Assembly: GCA_031401815.1 (NCBI GenBank)
Contig: JANNRW010000426.1
Location: 1 to 13,421 of the forward strand
Length of the DNA stretch: 13,421 nt
Source: JANNRW01 sp031401815
GTDB taxonomy: Bacteria > Desulfobacterota > Desulfuromonadia > Geobacterales > DSM-12255
Direction: 5' to 3'
Position numbers and translations under genes: made by a program
Part shown: positions 6,184 to 13,421 of the stretch, piece after piece
Position numbering within the stretch: position 1 is the stretch's first letter
Layout: every line of letters starts with the position of its first letter
Notes under the pieces: model-generated
Database searches by the model: none
What the model was told of the DNA's origin: nothing
Seen by the model: the letters and a program-made list of their open reading frames with translations, nothing else

Positions 6184-7413
6184 ATGGCAACCAATAATCT
6201 TGCAAGCGCCAGAAAAGAAAAAAATGACGAGTTTTATACTCAATACAACGATATTCAGAAAGAGATAGAGGCGTACCTGGAATACGACTCTGCTGTTTTC
6301 TCTAACAAGGTCGTGTATTGCAACTGTGATGATCCGTTCGAAAGCAATTTCTTTCGCTATTTCGTGCTCAATTTCAACAAGCTGGGGTTAAAGCGGCTTA
6401 TCAGCACAAGTTACAAGCCCTCGCCCGTGGCCAATACGCAGTTGGCGCTGTTTGGCGACGATAATACTCTGCCAAAAACAAAAGGCCGTCCCAAGATAAA
6501 TGCCAACCGGTTTATTATCAACGAAGTGCATGACATGGACGGTGACGGCGAGTTCAACCTGAAAGATATTGCCATGCAGTTAAAGGAAAACCAGCACAAT
6601 GAATGGACGCCGCTGGAAGGCGACGGAGATTTTCGCAGCGATGAATGCGTGGGGCTGCTGAAACAGTCAGACATTGTGGTGACAAATCCGCCGTTCAGCC
6701 TGTTCCGTGAATATGTTAAACAACTTGTTGATTACGATAAGAAGTTTGTGATTATAGGCAACATGAACGCGATTACCTACAAAGAAATATTTCCGCTGAT
6801 AAAAGAAAACAAGCTATGGCTTGGAGCGACCGGGAACGGGAGTGATATGGTTTTCGCTGTGCCAAACGGCTCGGAGATCGCAGAGAGTGACCGGCAAAAG
6901 GCGGCTCGGCTTGGCTATGCAGGCGACTTTACAAGACTGGGAAATTCGTGCTGGTTCACCAACCTCGACCACGGCCGCCGCCACCAACCATTGAAGATGA
7001 TGACCATGAATGACAACTTGAAGTTCAGCAGACACAAGGAAATCAAAGGCATTAAAGAGTATCTCAAGTACGACAATTACGACGCCATAGAGATTCCGTT
7101 TACTGACTCGATTCCGGGTGACTATGAAGGAGTTATGGGGGTGCCGATCAGTTTTCTGGATAAATATAATCCCGATCAGTTTGAGATTATTGGTATAACT
7201 AAAACTTGGTTCGGCACAGCTATAAAGACATATCCGCCTCAAATTCAGGTTAACTCAAATGGCAAAAGAAGCGAAGTAACAAAACTCAATGACGGAGCCA
7301 CACTGAAATTAGTATCTCCACCAACAGGTCAAACATACTATGTCGTTGATGATTGTTACTTCATTCAGGTCTATGCCCGCGTACTTATTAAACACAGGAA
7401 TCTCATAATATGA
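6184..7413 (+). CDS. EcoRI-family adenine-specific DNA methyltransferase
   Basis: This 409-residue protein resembles the EcoRI-type N6-adenine methylase family (Pfam EcoRI_methylase). Visible features are an N-terminal DEFYTQYNDIQKE (residues 15-27), CDDPFESNFF (48-57), the catalytic NPPF at 168-171 within SDIVVTNPPFSLF, VIIGNMNAITY (179-189) and NSCWFTNLDHGRR (254-266). It would transfer a methyl group from S-adenosylmethionine to an adenine in a specific DNA site; the site cannot be read from the sequence. ATG 6184 is preceded by AGGGAG at 6174-6179. The last codons overlap the next gene by ATGA, so the two are translationally coupled. The partner is not an EcoRI-type nuclease but a DUF262-HNH protein, so the pair is probably a restriction-modification or related defence unit. 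No C-protein regulator is seen. Confidence 0.88.
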   Translation: MATNNLASARKEKNDEFYTQYNDIQKEIEAYLEYDSAVFSNKVVYCNCDDPFESNFFRYFVLNFNKLGLKRLISTSYKPSPVANTQLALFGDDNTLPKTKGRPKINANRFIINEVHDMDGDGEFNLKDIAMQLKENQHNEWTPLEGDGDFRSDECVGLLKQSDIVVTNPPFSLFREYVKQLVDYDKKFVIIGNMNAITYKEIFPLIKENKLWLGATGNGSDMVFAVPNGSEIAESDRQKAARLGYAGDFTRLGNSCWFTNLDHGRRHQPLKMMTMNDNLKFSRHKEIKGIKEYLKYDNYDAIEIPFTDSIPGDYEGVMGVPISFLDKYNPDQFEIIGITKTWFGTAIKTYPPQIQVNSNGKRSEVTKLNDGATLKLVSPPTGQTYYVVDDCYFIQVYARVLIKHRNLII

Positions 7414-8615
7414 TAACAACACTCAAAACCGACATCACCGTCAAAGACATTTGCGAAGGGTTTGTCTATAACGAACTGGAGGGGAAGGGGCTCTTCGGCT
7501 TGTCAGGCACACTCACTATTCAGCCGGAATATCAACGCAACTACATCTATGCTTCCGACGGCGGAAAAAGGGAAATGGCTGTTATTGAATCAATACTCAA
7601 AGGCTACCCTTTGGGCTTGATTTATTTCAATACAGTTAGCGCCGGCAATTTTGAAGTATTAGACGGTCAGCAGCGCATTACCAGCATCGGGCGGTTTGTG
7701 ACCGGTAAGTTTGCCATCAAAGACGAAAATGGCATGGAACAGTATTTTGACGGTATGGCAGCAGACAAGAGAGCCATGATACTGGATACCCGGCTGCTCA
7801 TTTATGAGTGTGAAGGGAAAGAAAGTGAAATAAAGGAGTGGTTTAAGACAATCAATATCGCCGGAGTTCCGCTTAATGACCAGGAATTACTCAACGCCGT
7901 CTATTCCGGCCCGTTTGTGACGCTCGGCAAAGAGGAGTTCAGCAATAGCCAGAACGCCAATATCCAGAAATGGAGCGCATACATAAAAGGGAGCGCCAAC
8001 CGGCAGGAATTTCTGGAATGTGCGCTGGATTGGGTCAGCAAGGATTGGGAAGACAAGAATAATGACCCGAGACATTTGAGACCGATTGGGAAATATATGA
8101 GTAGCCATCGCCATGACGACAATATCAGGGAATTAAAAAAATATTTCAACAGCGTGATCGACTGGGTTTCTACTGTCTTTACCGATGTTGAAAGTGAGAT
8201 GTGTGGGCTTGAATGGGGGCGGTTGTACGAAGAGTATCACACAAACGCGTATTGTCCCGAGAAGGTATCATCCGCAATGCAAAAGCTTTACGGTGATCCA
8301 TATGTCAAAAACCGCAGGGGTATTTTTGAGTACATCCTTGGCGGTTCAACAGATACGAAATTACTGGATGTCCGCGTATTCGATGAGGCGACAAAAAAAT
8401 CTGTTTATGCATCGCAGACAAAAAAAGCTGAAGCGAAAAGTGAATCAAACTGTCCATTTTGCGCCATTGGGCATGATGCCAACAAGACTAAAGTCTGGAA
8501 ATTGACCGATATGGATGCCGACCACGTAGCGGCATGGAGCAAAGGGGGCGCAACTGAGGCCAAGAATTGTCAAATGTTATGCAAGTCACACAATCGGGCA
8601 AAAGGGAATCGGTGA
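7410..8615 (+). CDS. DUF262 (ParB/GmrS-like) protein fused to C-terminal HNH endonuclease
   Basis: The 401-residue product begins with a DUF262 domain (PF03235), with PEYQRNY at 39-45 and the hallmark DGQQR at 85-89 in FEVLDGQQRITSI. The middle (about 150-340) is helical and unassigned. The end is an HNH nuclease: C348-P-F-C351, DADHV with D371 and H372, SKGG, then N386, C391, H394 and N395 in LCKSHNRAKG. The four Cys/His (348, 351, 391, 394) probably hold zinc, and H372 and N386 are the likely catalytic pair. DUF262 plus nuclease is known from GmrSD/BrxU and SspE, where it couples nucleotide use and DNA-modification sensing to cleavage. ATG 7410 overlaps the methyltransferase stop. The likely role is the cleaving partner of that enzyme, either attacking unmodified DNA or reading a modification state; sequence does not decide which. 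Confidence 0.88.
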   Translation: MITTLKTDITVKDICEGFVYNELEGKGLFGLSGTLTIQPEYQRNYIYASDGGKREMAVIESILKGYPLGLIYFNTVSAGNFEVLDGQQRITSIGRFVTGKFAIKDENGMEQYFDGMAADKRAMILDTRLLIYECEGKESEIKEWFKTINIAGVPLNDQELLNAVYSGPFVTLGKEEFSNSQNANIQKWSAYIKGSANRQEFLECALDWVSKDWEDKNNDPRHLRPIGKYMSSHRHDDNIRELKKYFNSVIDWVSTVFTDVESEMCGLEWGRLYEEYHTNAYCPEKVSSAMQKLYGDPYVKNRRGIFEYILGGSTDTKLLDVRVFDEATKKSVYASQTKKAEAKSESNCPFCAIGHDANKTKVWKLTDMDADHVAAWSKGGATEAKNCQMLCKSHNRAKGNR

Positions 8616-8623
8616 ACTCCGGA

Positions 8624-8643
8624 AATCATGGGTGTCCATGATT
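8624..8643 (+). terminator. Hairpin after the defence operon, terminator-like
   Basis: AATCATGG (8624-8631) and CCATGATT (8636-8643) form a perfect 8-bp stem with a GTGT loop, 8 nt after the HNH gene stop. No T-run follows, so intrinsic termination is doubtful; it may protect the mRNA end or be chance. The rest of the 8616-8759 spacer shows no gene. Confidence 0.35.
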
Positions 8644-8759
8644 GAACAAAGTCTGGGGGGCATGGTGAACCAGGTGGGAATCGCGGAGAACCGTAGGTAG
8701 AAAAGGACTGGGTTATCAACAGGTGTCAGGCACAGACATTTTCTCCAAGGAGCAGACTG

Positions 8760-10052
8760 ATGAAAATATCCGGGATAATAGCAATAACCCTCCTCCTGGG
8801 AATGCTGTTCATGGCCTTGCCCACTACAGCAAGAGCCATAGAACTCGTCGCCAACGAACCGGTAACCATATACAACACCACCAATGGTGAAGAACCGACG
8901 ACCACCATAAATACAGACTCCATGATGTCAACCACCCTGTCAGAATCAGTAGCAAGCATGATGAGCGGCAGCGTATCCGACGCCTACTACACGCTTGCCT
9001 CGACTTCGTATAGCTGGGATGGCACTACCGCCGAACGCAGCACCTATGGCGACGAATCCAGCGTGACCTACTCCCTGCCGTGGTCTTTCTCATTTTACGG
9101 ACAGTCATACTCGCAGATAACCGTCGATACCAATGGCAACATCTGGTTCGGCAGCAGCGGTTCAGCGCACTCTTTCAACCTTGCCAGCACCGGTCGCAGC
9201 CCGGTCATTGCCGCCTGGAATAACGACCTGTCATCATATCTGACCGGTGGCGTTTTCATTCAGCAGAAGACCAGCCCGGAGCGGGTAGTCATAGAGTGGC
9301 AGACCGAAACCTATACCGATGAAGGCCGGTGCAGACCGCACAATTTTGAAGTGGTTCTTTTCCAGACGGGTGAAATAAGGCTGGATTACGGTTCTTTTAC
9401 AACATCAGTCACCAACGCTGATTTCGGTTCCGGAGTGTCCCTGAACGATGGTTCAATGTTCATAAATCTTACTGCTAATGCTGGGAATGTATATTCACTC
9501 GGAGGGCAATCGTTTCTTCTGAGTGTAAGCGGCACAACCAAAACATTGGATGTAGGGTTTCCAACCGGAAATTATGGCACTGTAATCAGTAATGTTGGAT
9601 TTTCATGGAGCGCGAGCAGTGTCAAGACGTTGCCGACTGGCTCTCTTATCGTGTTAACGGCAGCTCCATTACTTGGGTATAAATTGAATAATTGGAGTGG
9701 TGCATGTACTGGTACAGGTGCTTGCTCATTCACCCTGTCCATTAACACTGTAGCCAATGCGAATTTCTCTTACGATTCTGCCCAGAATGCCGTAGTCGCT
9801 TTTCCTGACGGGACTTCAACGGGATATTCTTCTTTGCAATCTGCCTACAACGCCGCATCGACTGGCAGTATTCTGAAGCTCAGAGCGGCGACATTCAGCG
9901 AAACTGTGAACTTCAACCAAGCCAAGTCCATATCCATAAATGGCGGTTACAATGGCGATTACACTGCAAACATGGCAGGCCAATCAGTTGTGTATGGAAC
10001 ATTGACAATTGCAAGCGGGACTGTTGTTGTAGATAGCCTCAGTATAAGGTAA
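8760..10052 (+). CDS. Secreted multidomain protein (NIDO/F5-like beta domain, InlB-type repeat, beta-helix start)
   Basis: A 430-residue protein with a clear Sec signal peptide (residues 1-26, hydrophobic core ITLLLGMLFMAL, cut after ARA). AAGGAG at 8747-8752 precedes the ATG by 7 nt. Residues about 104-215 form a beta domain of the type F-FYGQ-Y..I.VDTNGNIWFG followed by a hydrophobic-acidic strand pattern, common in secreted Geobacter and surface proteins. Residues about 262-336 look like a divergent InlB/bacterial repeat (DVGFPTGNYGTV..GYKLNNWSGACTG..CSFTL), with a Cys pair at 316 and 322. Residues 345-430 resemble the start of a right-handed beta-helix (FPDGTSTGYSSLQSAYNAA, ISINGGYNGDY). 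The product stops after only one or two helix turns, so a C-terminal truncation is possible. Exact function is unknown; an extracellular adhesive or binding role is an inference. Confidence 0.8.
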   Translation: MKISGIIAITLLLGMLFMALPTTARAIELVANEPVTIYNTTNGEEPTTTINTDSMMSTTLSESVASMMSGSVSDAYYTLASTSYSWDGTTAERSTYGDESSVTYSLPWSFSFYGQSYSQITVDTNGNIWFGSSGSAHSFNLASTGRSPVIAAWNNDLSSYLTGGVFIQQKTSPERVVIEWQTETYTDEGRCRPHNFEVVLFQTGEIRLDYGSFTTSVTNADFGSGVSLNDGSMFINLTANAGNVYSLGGQSFLLSVSGTTKTLDVGFPTGNYGTVISNVGFSWSASSVKTLPTGSLIVLTAAPLLGYKLNNWSGACTGTGACSFTLSINTVANANFSYDSAQNAVVAFPDGTSTGYSSLQSAYNAASTGSILKLRAATFSETVNFNQAKSISINGGYNGDYTANMAGQSVVYGTLTIASGTVVVDSLSIR

Positions 10053-10097
10053 TAATAAGCTGATTAATTGCCAGAAAAAATACAGGTATTATTAGCC

Positions 10098-10664
10098 ATG
10101 ATCTTAAACAGTATTATTGAAAGCCTTCTGTTTGTCTCTGACACCCCGCTCTCGCTTGACCGGATCTGTACTCTTCTGGAAGAGTATGATCGCGACGAGG
10201 TAAAGCGTGGAGTTGAAGAGCTGATGCAGGGGTACATGGTATCAGGCAGAGGGATCGAACTTGTTCAGGTAGCTGGTGGTTATCAGCTTCGCAGCCGACC
10301 CGAATATGCTGATTTCATCCGTCGGCTCAAAAGGGTAAAACCGGCAAAATTCAGCATCTCTTCACTGGAGGCCCTGGCGATAATCGCTTACCGGCAACCG
10401 GTGACCAGAGCAGAAGTCGAGTATCTTCGAGGTGTAGACTCCGGAACAGTACTGAAAAATCTCCTCGACAAGAAACTGGTCAGGATTCTGGGTAAGAAGG
10501 ATATCCCCGGAAAGCCGCTCATATATGGCACGACAAAGGAATTCATGGAGACCTTCAGCCTGAAGGATCTGGCCAGCCTCCCGTCTCTCAGGGAGATACA
10601 GGAGCTGGCAGGTTCGGGGGATGATCCGGGGCAGGCATCACTCCCTTTACTGGAAGATGAATGA
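10098..10664 (+). CDS. scpB: Segregation and condensation protein ScpB
   Basis: ScpB is the winged-helix (kite) subunit that, with ScpA, bridges the SMC dimer in bacterial chromosome condensation. From ATG 10098 the product has 188 residues (MILNSIIESLLFVSDTPLSL), the usual length and start for the family; a TTG at 10068 would add ten residues but has no better ribosome binding site. Family features are the N-terminal IIESLLFVSDTPLSLDRI, the central GGYQLRSRPEYADFIRRL and the second winged helix with LEALAIIAYRQPVTRAEVEYLRGV, then LLDKKLVRILGKKDIPGKPLIYGTT. It overlaps the next gene by ATGA. scpA, normally just upstream, is absent; the gene behind it is a secreted protein that looks unrelated, which suggests that an insertion split the pair. 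Confidence 0.95.
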   Translation: MILNSIIESLLFVSDTPLSLDRICTLLEEYDRDEVKRGVEELMQGYMVSGRGIELVQVAGGYQLRSRPEYADFIRRLKRVKPAKFSISSLEALAIIAYRQPVTRAEVEYLRGVDSGTVLKNLLDKKLVRILGKKDIPGKPLIYGTTKEFMETFSLKDLASLPSLREIQELAGSGDDPGQASLPLLEDE

Positions 10665-13288
10665 TGGAGGTCATCACCACCCATGTCAATGCAGATTTTG
10701 ATTGCCTTGGAGCCATGGTGGCGGCCAGGCGGCTCTATCCCGAAGCGCTCATGGTCTTTTCCGGTTCCCAGGAAAAGAGCGTACGCGACTTTTTTCTGAA
10801 GTCATCCGGCTATTCAGATGCTTTCACCCGCCTCAAGGATATTGATCCTGCAAAAATCACCCGCCTGATTCTGGTCGATTGCCAGCATGCCTCCCGAATC
10901 GGGTCGTTTGCAGCAGTTCTGGAGCGTCCCGGCATTGAAATCCACATCTTTGACCATCATCCCGGTACCAAGGGGAGTATTGTTGCTACTGGCGGGATAA
11001 TCCGCGCCTGCGGCTCCACAACTACCATCCTGACAGGTATCCTTATGGAGAGAGGGGAAGATGTATCTGCCGCAGATGCAACCCTGATGATGCTCGGTAT
11101 CTATGAGGATACAGGAAGTCTTACTTTCCCCGGCACATCTGTTGAAGATTACCAAGCAGCTGCCTGGCTGCTTGAGCGCGGAGCCAGGCTCAATACTGTT
11201 GCTGACTTTATCAATCAGGAGCTGACCTCCGAGCAGGTGACCCTGCTTAACGATCTGCTGCACTCTCTGCAAAAACTCAACTACAACGGTATTGATGTAA
11301 ATATTGCGCATGTAACTCTGGAGCACTACATAAGCGATATTGCGGCTCTGGCTCACATGATCTGCGACATGGAGGGGCTTGATGTACTCTTCCTTGTTGC
11401 CGGAATGGCCAATCGTGTCTACCTGGTTGGCCGGAGTCGAATAAGTGAGGTAAATGCTGGAGAAATTCTCAGAGAGTTCGGCGGGGGGGGGCATGCAACT
11501 GCTGCTTCTGCAACAGTCAGGGAGATGACACTCCTCCAGGTGCTGGAACAGTTGCACGAAATACTGCCCGCAAAGGTCAATCCGCTCAGGAGTGTAGCAT
11601 CAATAATGTCCTCACCCGCGAAATCCATGCCTGCCGACACCTCGCTGGCTGATGCCAGGGAGCTGCTTACCAGATACAACCTGAATGCAATGCCTGTCAT
11701 GTCAGGCGATAAAATGACAGGGGTCATTTCAAGGCAGATTGTGGAGAAGGCGATTTATCACAATCTGGGACAGTTGCCGGTTGCTGAATACATGCATACC
11801 GAATTCATGCCTGCTTCATGCTCTACTCCGATCACAGCCATGAAGGATTATCTGGTGGGTCATAACCGGATCATTGTTCCGGTTTTCGACAAAGAGCAGC
11901 TAGTTGGTGTAGTGACCAGAACCGATCTGTTGAGATATATGCATTCTGGTGAAGCTGCTGTCGAGATGACTGTAGATGGCACTCTCTTAAGTCGCGAAAT
12001 TGCAGGCAGGATGAAACGTGCTCTCTCTCCGCGAATCTCGGCTGTCTTGCGCGATCTAGGCAGATTGGGAGATGAACTTGACCTTAAAGTCTATGCCGTT
12101 GGAGGGTTTGTTCGAGACCTCTTGCTGGGGCAGGAGAATCTGGATATAGACATAACGGTGGAAGGGGACGGAATAGCCTTTTCAGAGGCGTTTGCAGAGC
12201 GATACGGTTGCCGGGCGAAGAGCCATGAAAAATTCGGTACAGCAGTGATACTCTTTCCGGATGGTTTGAAGGTAGACATTGCAAGTACCCGTCTTGAGTA
12301 TTACGACTCTCCAGGAGTGCTGCCGACCATAGAGCGCTCTTCACTTAAAATGGATCTTCACCGGCGCGATTTCACCATCAATACTTTTGCAGTATATCTG
12401 GGGGGGGAGGGGTTCGGAACTCTTTCAGATTTTTTCGGCGGACAGCGCGATCTTAAAGATCGTGCCATACGTGTCCTGCACAATCTCTCTTTTGTCGAAG
12501 ACCCGACCAGGGTTTTCCGGGCAATCCGTTTTGAGCAGAGGCTCGGTTTTCATATTGCAGCGCATACTGAAAACCTGATCAAAAATGCGGTAAGGATGGA
12601 TTTTCTCGACAGGCTTGGGGGAAAACGCTTTCTGGCAGAGCTTGTCCATATATTCCGGGAGAAGCATTCAGAGAAGGCAATCGAGCGAATGGCTTCTCTG
12701 GGGCTGCTGCGCTATATTCATCCAGGCATAAAGATCTCTCAGGAGTTACGTAAATGCCTTGATGAGTCAGAGCAGATTATGACCTGGTTCGATCTCCTCT
12801 ATCTCAGGAAGCCTTACGAGCGGTGGGGTGTCTGCCTGCTTGCCCTCTGTACTCAGCTTGGAGAGCAGGAGTTCATTGATACCTGCATCCGCCTGGCTGT
12901 CAACAGGCATTACCGCGAAAAACTTGCCAGAGGCCGCGAGCAGGGGCGACTGGTGCTCCAGGAGCTCTCAAAAAGGGTGACAAGCGGACGACCTGTTCTC
13001 TCCAGTGAACTCTGCCGCTGGCTAAAGGGGCTACCTGTAGAAATTCTGCTTCATATGATGGCCAGAACCACAAAAGAGGATGTCCGGCGATTGATCTCAC
13101 TCTATTTCACCCGGCTCTCTGATATACGCATTGCAACAACAGGCAATGATCTTGGGAAACTGGGGGTGCCAAAGGGGCCGGTTTACAGGGAGATTCTCGA
13201 TGCTCTCCTTGATGCAAAGCTGGACGGGAAAGTGGAGACAAAAGAGGATGAGCTGCTGTTTGCAAAGACGCAAATTTCAGAGGATTAA
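10661..13288 (+). CDS. DHH / CBS-pair / tRNA nucleotidyltransferase fusion, probable A-adding enzyme
   Basis: The 875-residue protein carries three parts. Residues 1-300 are a DHH phosphoesterase: H8, D12 and D14 in HVNADFDC, D73, DHH at 98-100, ED at 149-150, and the DHHA1 motif GGGGHATAAS (274-283). Residues about 313-428 are two CBS domains, which usually bind adenine nucleotides. Residues about 476-875 are a class II nucleotidyltransferase: VGGFVRDLLLG, the metal-binding DIDIT (D495, D497), RRDFTINTFAV and DPTRVFRAIRF. In Geobacter this architecture is the A-adding half of the split CC-/A-adding tRNA 3'-end system. The DHH domain may act on RNA or nucleotides; that is less sure. Start ATG 10661 overlaps scpB by 4 nt; GGAAG at 10651-10655 lies upstream. 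Poly-G tracts occur at 11483-11491 and 12400-12407. Confidence 0.9.
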   Translation: MMEVITTHVNADFDCLGAMVAARRLYPEALMVFSGSQEKSVRDFFLKSSGYSDAFTRLKDIDPAKITRLILVDCQHASRIGSFAAVLERPGIEIHIFDHHPGTKGSIVATGGIIRACGSTTTILTGILMERGEDVSAADATLMMLGIYEDTGSLTFPGTSVEDYQAAAWLLERGARLNTVADFINQELTSEQVTLLNDLLHSLQKLNYNGIDVNIAHVTLEHYISDIAALAHMICDMEGLDVLFLVAGMANRVYLVGRSRISEVNAGEILREFGGGGHATAASATVREMTLLQVLEQLHEILPAKVNPLRSVASIMSSPAKSMPADTSLADARELLTRYNLNAMPVMSGDKMTGVISRQIVEKAIYHNLGQLPVAEYMHTEFMPASCSTPITAMKDYLVGHNRIIVPVFDKEQLVGVVTRTDLLRYMHSGEAAVEMTVDGTLLSREIAGRMKRALSPRISAVLRDLGRLGDELDLKVYAVGGFVRDLLLGQENLDIDITVEGDGIAFSEAFAERYGCRAKSHEKFGTAVILFPDGLKVDIASTRLEYYDSPGVLPTIERSSLKMDLHRRDFTINTFAVYLGGEGFGTLSDFFGGQRDLKDRAIRVLHNLSFVEDPTRVFRAIRFEQRLGFHIAAHTENLIKNAVRMDFLDRLGGKRFLAELVHIFREKHSEKAIERMASLGLLRYIHPGIKISQELRKCLDESEQIMTWFDLLYLRKPYERWGVCLLALCTQLGEQEFIDTCIRLAVNRHYREKLARGREQGRLVLQELSKRVTSGRPVLSSELCRWLKGLPVEILLHMMARTTKEDVRRLISLYFTRLSDIRIATTGNDLGKLGVPKGPVYREILDALLDAKLDGKVETKEDELLFAKTQISED

Positions 13289-13306
13289 ACCTAGAAAAAG
13301 CATTTA

Positions 13307-13330
13307 ACACAGAGACACAGAGGCACTGAG
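13307..13330. repeat. Short tandem octamer repeat
   Basis: Three octamers in a row: ACACAGAG, ACACAGAG and GCACTGAG, with a partial echo (CAGAGAC) at 13341-13347. This CACAGAG type of repeat follows genes in several environmental genomes. The tail to 13421 is otherwise AT-rich and holds no supported gene. Confidence 0.6.
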
Positions 13331-13421
13331 ATAATCATTACAGAGACTTAGATAAAATATCAGCTTCATTTGTGTTCACCTTTCAGGTTGTACGGTGATT
13401 TCAAATAATCTCAATGATTTC

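Noticed and set aside
8722..8745. GTGTCAGGCACAGACATTTT as a REP/mobile-element remnant
   Set aside because: It resembles such tails from memory, but there is only one copy and no hairpin or transposase nearby.
10814..11557. 247-residue minus-strand frame opposite the DHH domain
   Set aside because: Composition is that of a shadow of the DHH gene and no recognisable domain is present; the + strand gene is certain.

Overview
The window looks like a chromosomal stretch of a Geobacter/Geotalea-type bacterium (Desulfuromonadia). The main reason is the right end: scpB overlaps a long DHH-CBS-CBS-nucleotidyltransferase gene of the kind Geobacter carries as its A-adding tRNA enzyme. The short CACAGAG-type tandem repeat after it and the secreted beta-helix-type protein also fit. 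This assignment rests on gene content and recall, not on a search.

Layout. Positions 1-5141 hold three tandem Rhs (YD-repeat) toxin/immunity modules on the + strand. Each has an Rhs core that ends in DPSG, a tip of about 150 residues, and a small two-helix membrane protein whose start lies inside the last codons of the toxin. All three tips belong to one family, and so do all three small membrane proteins. Only module 1 is open to the left window edge, where its N-terminus lies outside. Modules 2 and 3 are 5'-truncated orphan ends without a convincing start. A DNA mosaic, with a junction at the core/tip boundary, shows that modules 2 and 3 have recombined.

Positions 5344-6048 encode a signal peptide plus YD repeats. 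The segment shares 99 bp with the window start and is cut off into an unrelated 55-residue tail, so it looks like a decapitated Rhs N-terminus.

Positions 6184-8615 are a compact two-gene operon: an EcoRI-family adenine DNA methyltransferase, overlapping by ATGA a DUF262 (DGQQR) protein fused to a C-terminal zinc-type HNH nuclease. Together they look like a restriction-modification or related phage-defence pair of uncommon composition.

Positions 8760-10052 encode a secreted multidomain surface or extracellular protein. From 10098 the core genome appears: scpB (chromosome condensation), then the DHH/CBS/tRNA-nucleotidyltransferase gene, translationally coupled. scpA is usually next to scpB but is not here, so the whole accessory block (Rhs, defence pair, secreted protein) may have been inserted between scpA and scpB.

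The most interesting content is the Rhs tip/2-TM immunity family with visible co-diversification and recombination, and the M.EcoRI-like/DUF262-HNH pair. No tRNA, rRNA, CRISPR array, intact transposase or integrase was seen.
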